This document shows positions 5,505 to 6,113 of a stretch of DNA of 6,113 nt, piece after piece. Origin of the DNA: Thermoplasmata archaeon (GTDB taxonomy: Archaea; Thermoplasmatota; Thermoplasmata; Thermoplasmatales; Thermoplasmataceae); the NCBI GenBank assembly GCA_021797025.1, contig JAKAAK010000195.1, positions 1 through 6,113 on the forward strand, written 5' to 3'. The position numbers and the translations under genes are program-made. The notes under the pieces are model-generated. The model did not search any database. It was not told where the DNA came from and saw only the letters and a list, made by a program, of their open reading frames with translations. The first letter of the stretch is position 1, and each line of letters begins with the position of its first letter.

Positions 5505-5518
5505 AAATAAACCAAAAA
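5504..5518 (-). terminator. T-rich tract after the deaminase gene
   Basis: Directly after the deaminase TGA the minus strand reads five T, GG, TTT, A and TTTTAT. This oligo-T-rich stretch without a strong hairpin is a plausible archaeal terminator separating the deaminase from hsp20, which has its own promoter. Confidence 0.4.
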
Positions 5519-6037
5519 TCAATCTTCTCCAACTTTGTGTATGTATTGGACGCCGATCATAGATTCTACTTCGCTATCAGATAGATTGAACTTTCTGATT
5601 TTTATATCACTCTCTAGCAACATCAATTCAGCAAGATCATCAGGATAACCTTCAGCAAATATAATTTCATCAATATGTGAATTCATGATCATTTTGGAAC
5701 ATACCACACAGGGATGAGTTGTAACGTATATTTTCGAGCCTTTAATTGATGAACCATTAACGGCTGCCTGTATTATGGCATTCTGCTCTGCATGCAATCC
5801 TCTGCAAAGTTCATGCCTTTCACCGGAAGGTACACTCAGTTCATCCCGTATGCATCCAACTATATCGCAATTAACTGTGTGAGCTGGTGGTCCATTATAT
5901 CCAGTTGCCAGTACATTGTTATCCCTGACAATAACAGCCCCAACCTTCCTTCTTGTACAGTTAGAACGGGAAGCAGCAAGGTATGCCATACGCATGAAAT
6001 ACTCATCCCATGATGGCCGCTTTAAATTTTCTTCCAT
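5519..6037 (-). CDS. dCMP deaminase family protein (zinc-dependent cytidine/deoxycytidylate deaminase, ComEB-like)
   Basis: From ATG 6037 the product has 172 residues. The family deaminates dCMP to dUMP, feeding dTMP synthesis in the cytoplasm. The catalytic zinc motif is complete: HAEQNAI (82-88, His82 ligand and Glu84 proton shuttle) and PCVVCSK (109-115, Cys110 and Cys113). Upstream are RPSWDEYFMRMAYLAASRSNCTRRKVGAVIVRD (7-39), the GYNGPP loop (46-51) that contacts substrate, and Cys57, Cys62, His75 and Cys78, which fit the second, structural zinc site of ComEB/T4-type dCMP deaminases. A longer frame from ATG 6079 would add MINNIYMLIIYLYN; it is rejected because the TATA box lies inside that extension and points to transcription starting at 6037, without an SD. 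The C-terminus (SDSEVESMIGVQYIHKVGED) is less conserved. A deaminase with another nucleotide or tRNA substrate is possible but less likely. Confidence 0.93.
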   Translation of the reverse strand: MEENLKRPSWDEYFMRMAYLAASRSNCTRRKVGAVIVRDNNVLATGYNGPPAHTVNCDIVGCIRDELSVPSGERHELCRGLHAEQNAIIQAAVNGSSIKGSKIYVTTHPCVVCSKMIMNSHIDEIIFAEGYPDDLAELMLLESDIKIRKFNLSDSEVESMIGVQYIHKVGED

Positions 6038-6058
6038 ATTGTATAAATAGATAATAAG

Positions 6059-6066
6059 CATATAAA
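6059..6066 (-). promoter_or_regulatory. TATA box of the deaminase gene (leaderless)
   Basis: TTTATATG on the minus strand is centred about 26 bases before the A of ATG 6037, so transcription should begin at the start codon. No SD precedes this ATG (TATTTATACAAT). Confidence 0.55.
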
Positions 6067-6076
6067 TATTATTTAT
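6062..6076. repeat. Symmetric AT element in the divergent intergenic region
   Basis: ATAAATA (6062-6068) and TATTTAT (6070-6076) are perfect 7-bp arms around a single T. The element overlaps the deaminase TATA box and may present TATA-like sequence in both directions between the deaminase and a presumed rightward gene. Confidence 0.35.
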
Positions 6077-6106
6077 CATTATGAATTACAGCTGTTATAA
6101 ATAATC

Positions 6107-6113
6107 AGGAGGA
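6107..6113 (+). promoter_or_regulatory. Shine-Dalgarno site of a gene starting beyond the right edge
   Basis: AGGAGGA at the very end of the window is a strong purine-rich SD on the plus strand. A start codon would be expected within about ten bases outside the window, making that gene divergent from the deaminase. The coding region itself cannot be seen. Confidence 0.45.

Noticed and set aside
6038..6079. Longer deaminase start at ATG 6079
   Set aside because: The extra residues are hydrophobic and unlike the family, and the best TATA box lies within this stretch, predicting mRNA that begins at 6037.
6081..6104. Seven-codon ATG-to-TAA reading frame (MNYSCYK) just before the right-edge SD, as a possible leader peptide
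   Set aside because: It has no SD, no codon run or attenuator hairpin follows in the visible sequence, and such short frames are expected by chance.
1..6113. Mobile element, CRISPR array, tRNA or defence system
   Set aside because: No transposase, terminal repeats with target duplication, spaced direct repeats or tRNA cloverleaf could be found; all coding space is taken by ordinary cellular genes.

Overview
The window looks like chromosomal DNA of a Thermoplasmatales-type archaeon. The translation factors (archaeal EF-1A and EF-2 with a diphthamide motif, archaeal S10) are clearly archaeal. EF-2 closely matches the pattern I recall for Thermoplasma/Ferroplasma-type EF-2 (MGRKE... start, NIDIAAHIDHGKTT, 732 residues). 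The DNA is AT-rich with archaeal TATA boxes and GGTG/GGTGAT-type Shine-Dalgarno (SD) sites. The genus is inference; a Ferroplasma-like acidophile would fit.

Layout, plus strand: the 3' end of tuf (EF-1A), rpsJ (S10) six bases behind it, fusA (EF-2) after an 84-base gap with its own promoter candidate, then a monocistronic threonine-synthase-like PLP enzyme. Minus strand, read right to left: a dCMP-deaminase-family enzyme, an Hsp20 small heat-shock protein, a Phr-like winged-helix regulator, and an OsmC-family protein. The PLP-enzyme gene and osmC converge and share the four bases of their stop codons (TTAA, 3796-3799). At the right edge a strong SD site on the plus strand suggests a divergent gene that starts just outside the window.

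The left part is housekeeping translation. The middle right (3796-5464) reads as a compact stress-response locus: an sHSP chaperone, a regulator of the archaeal heat-shock type and an OsmC-type peroxide-handling protein, all in the same direction. A near-ideal 25-bp palindrome (10-bp arms, 5-bp spacer) lies just downstream of the hsp20 TATA box, across the predicted transcription start. It is the best operator candidate for the adjacent regulator and the most interesting non-coding element here.

Two start modes coexist. rpsJ, fusA, hsp20 and the regulator have SD sites. The PLP enzyme, osmC and the deaminase lack SD sites and have a TATA-like box centred about 26 bp before the ATG, as expected for leaderless mRNAs. 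Three starts differ from the longest open frame: fusA at 535, hsp20 at 5403 and the deaminase at 6037. I see no tRNA, rRNA, CRISPR array, insertion sequence or pseudogene, and no gene-free stretch over 300 bases.
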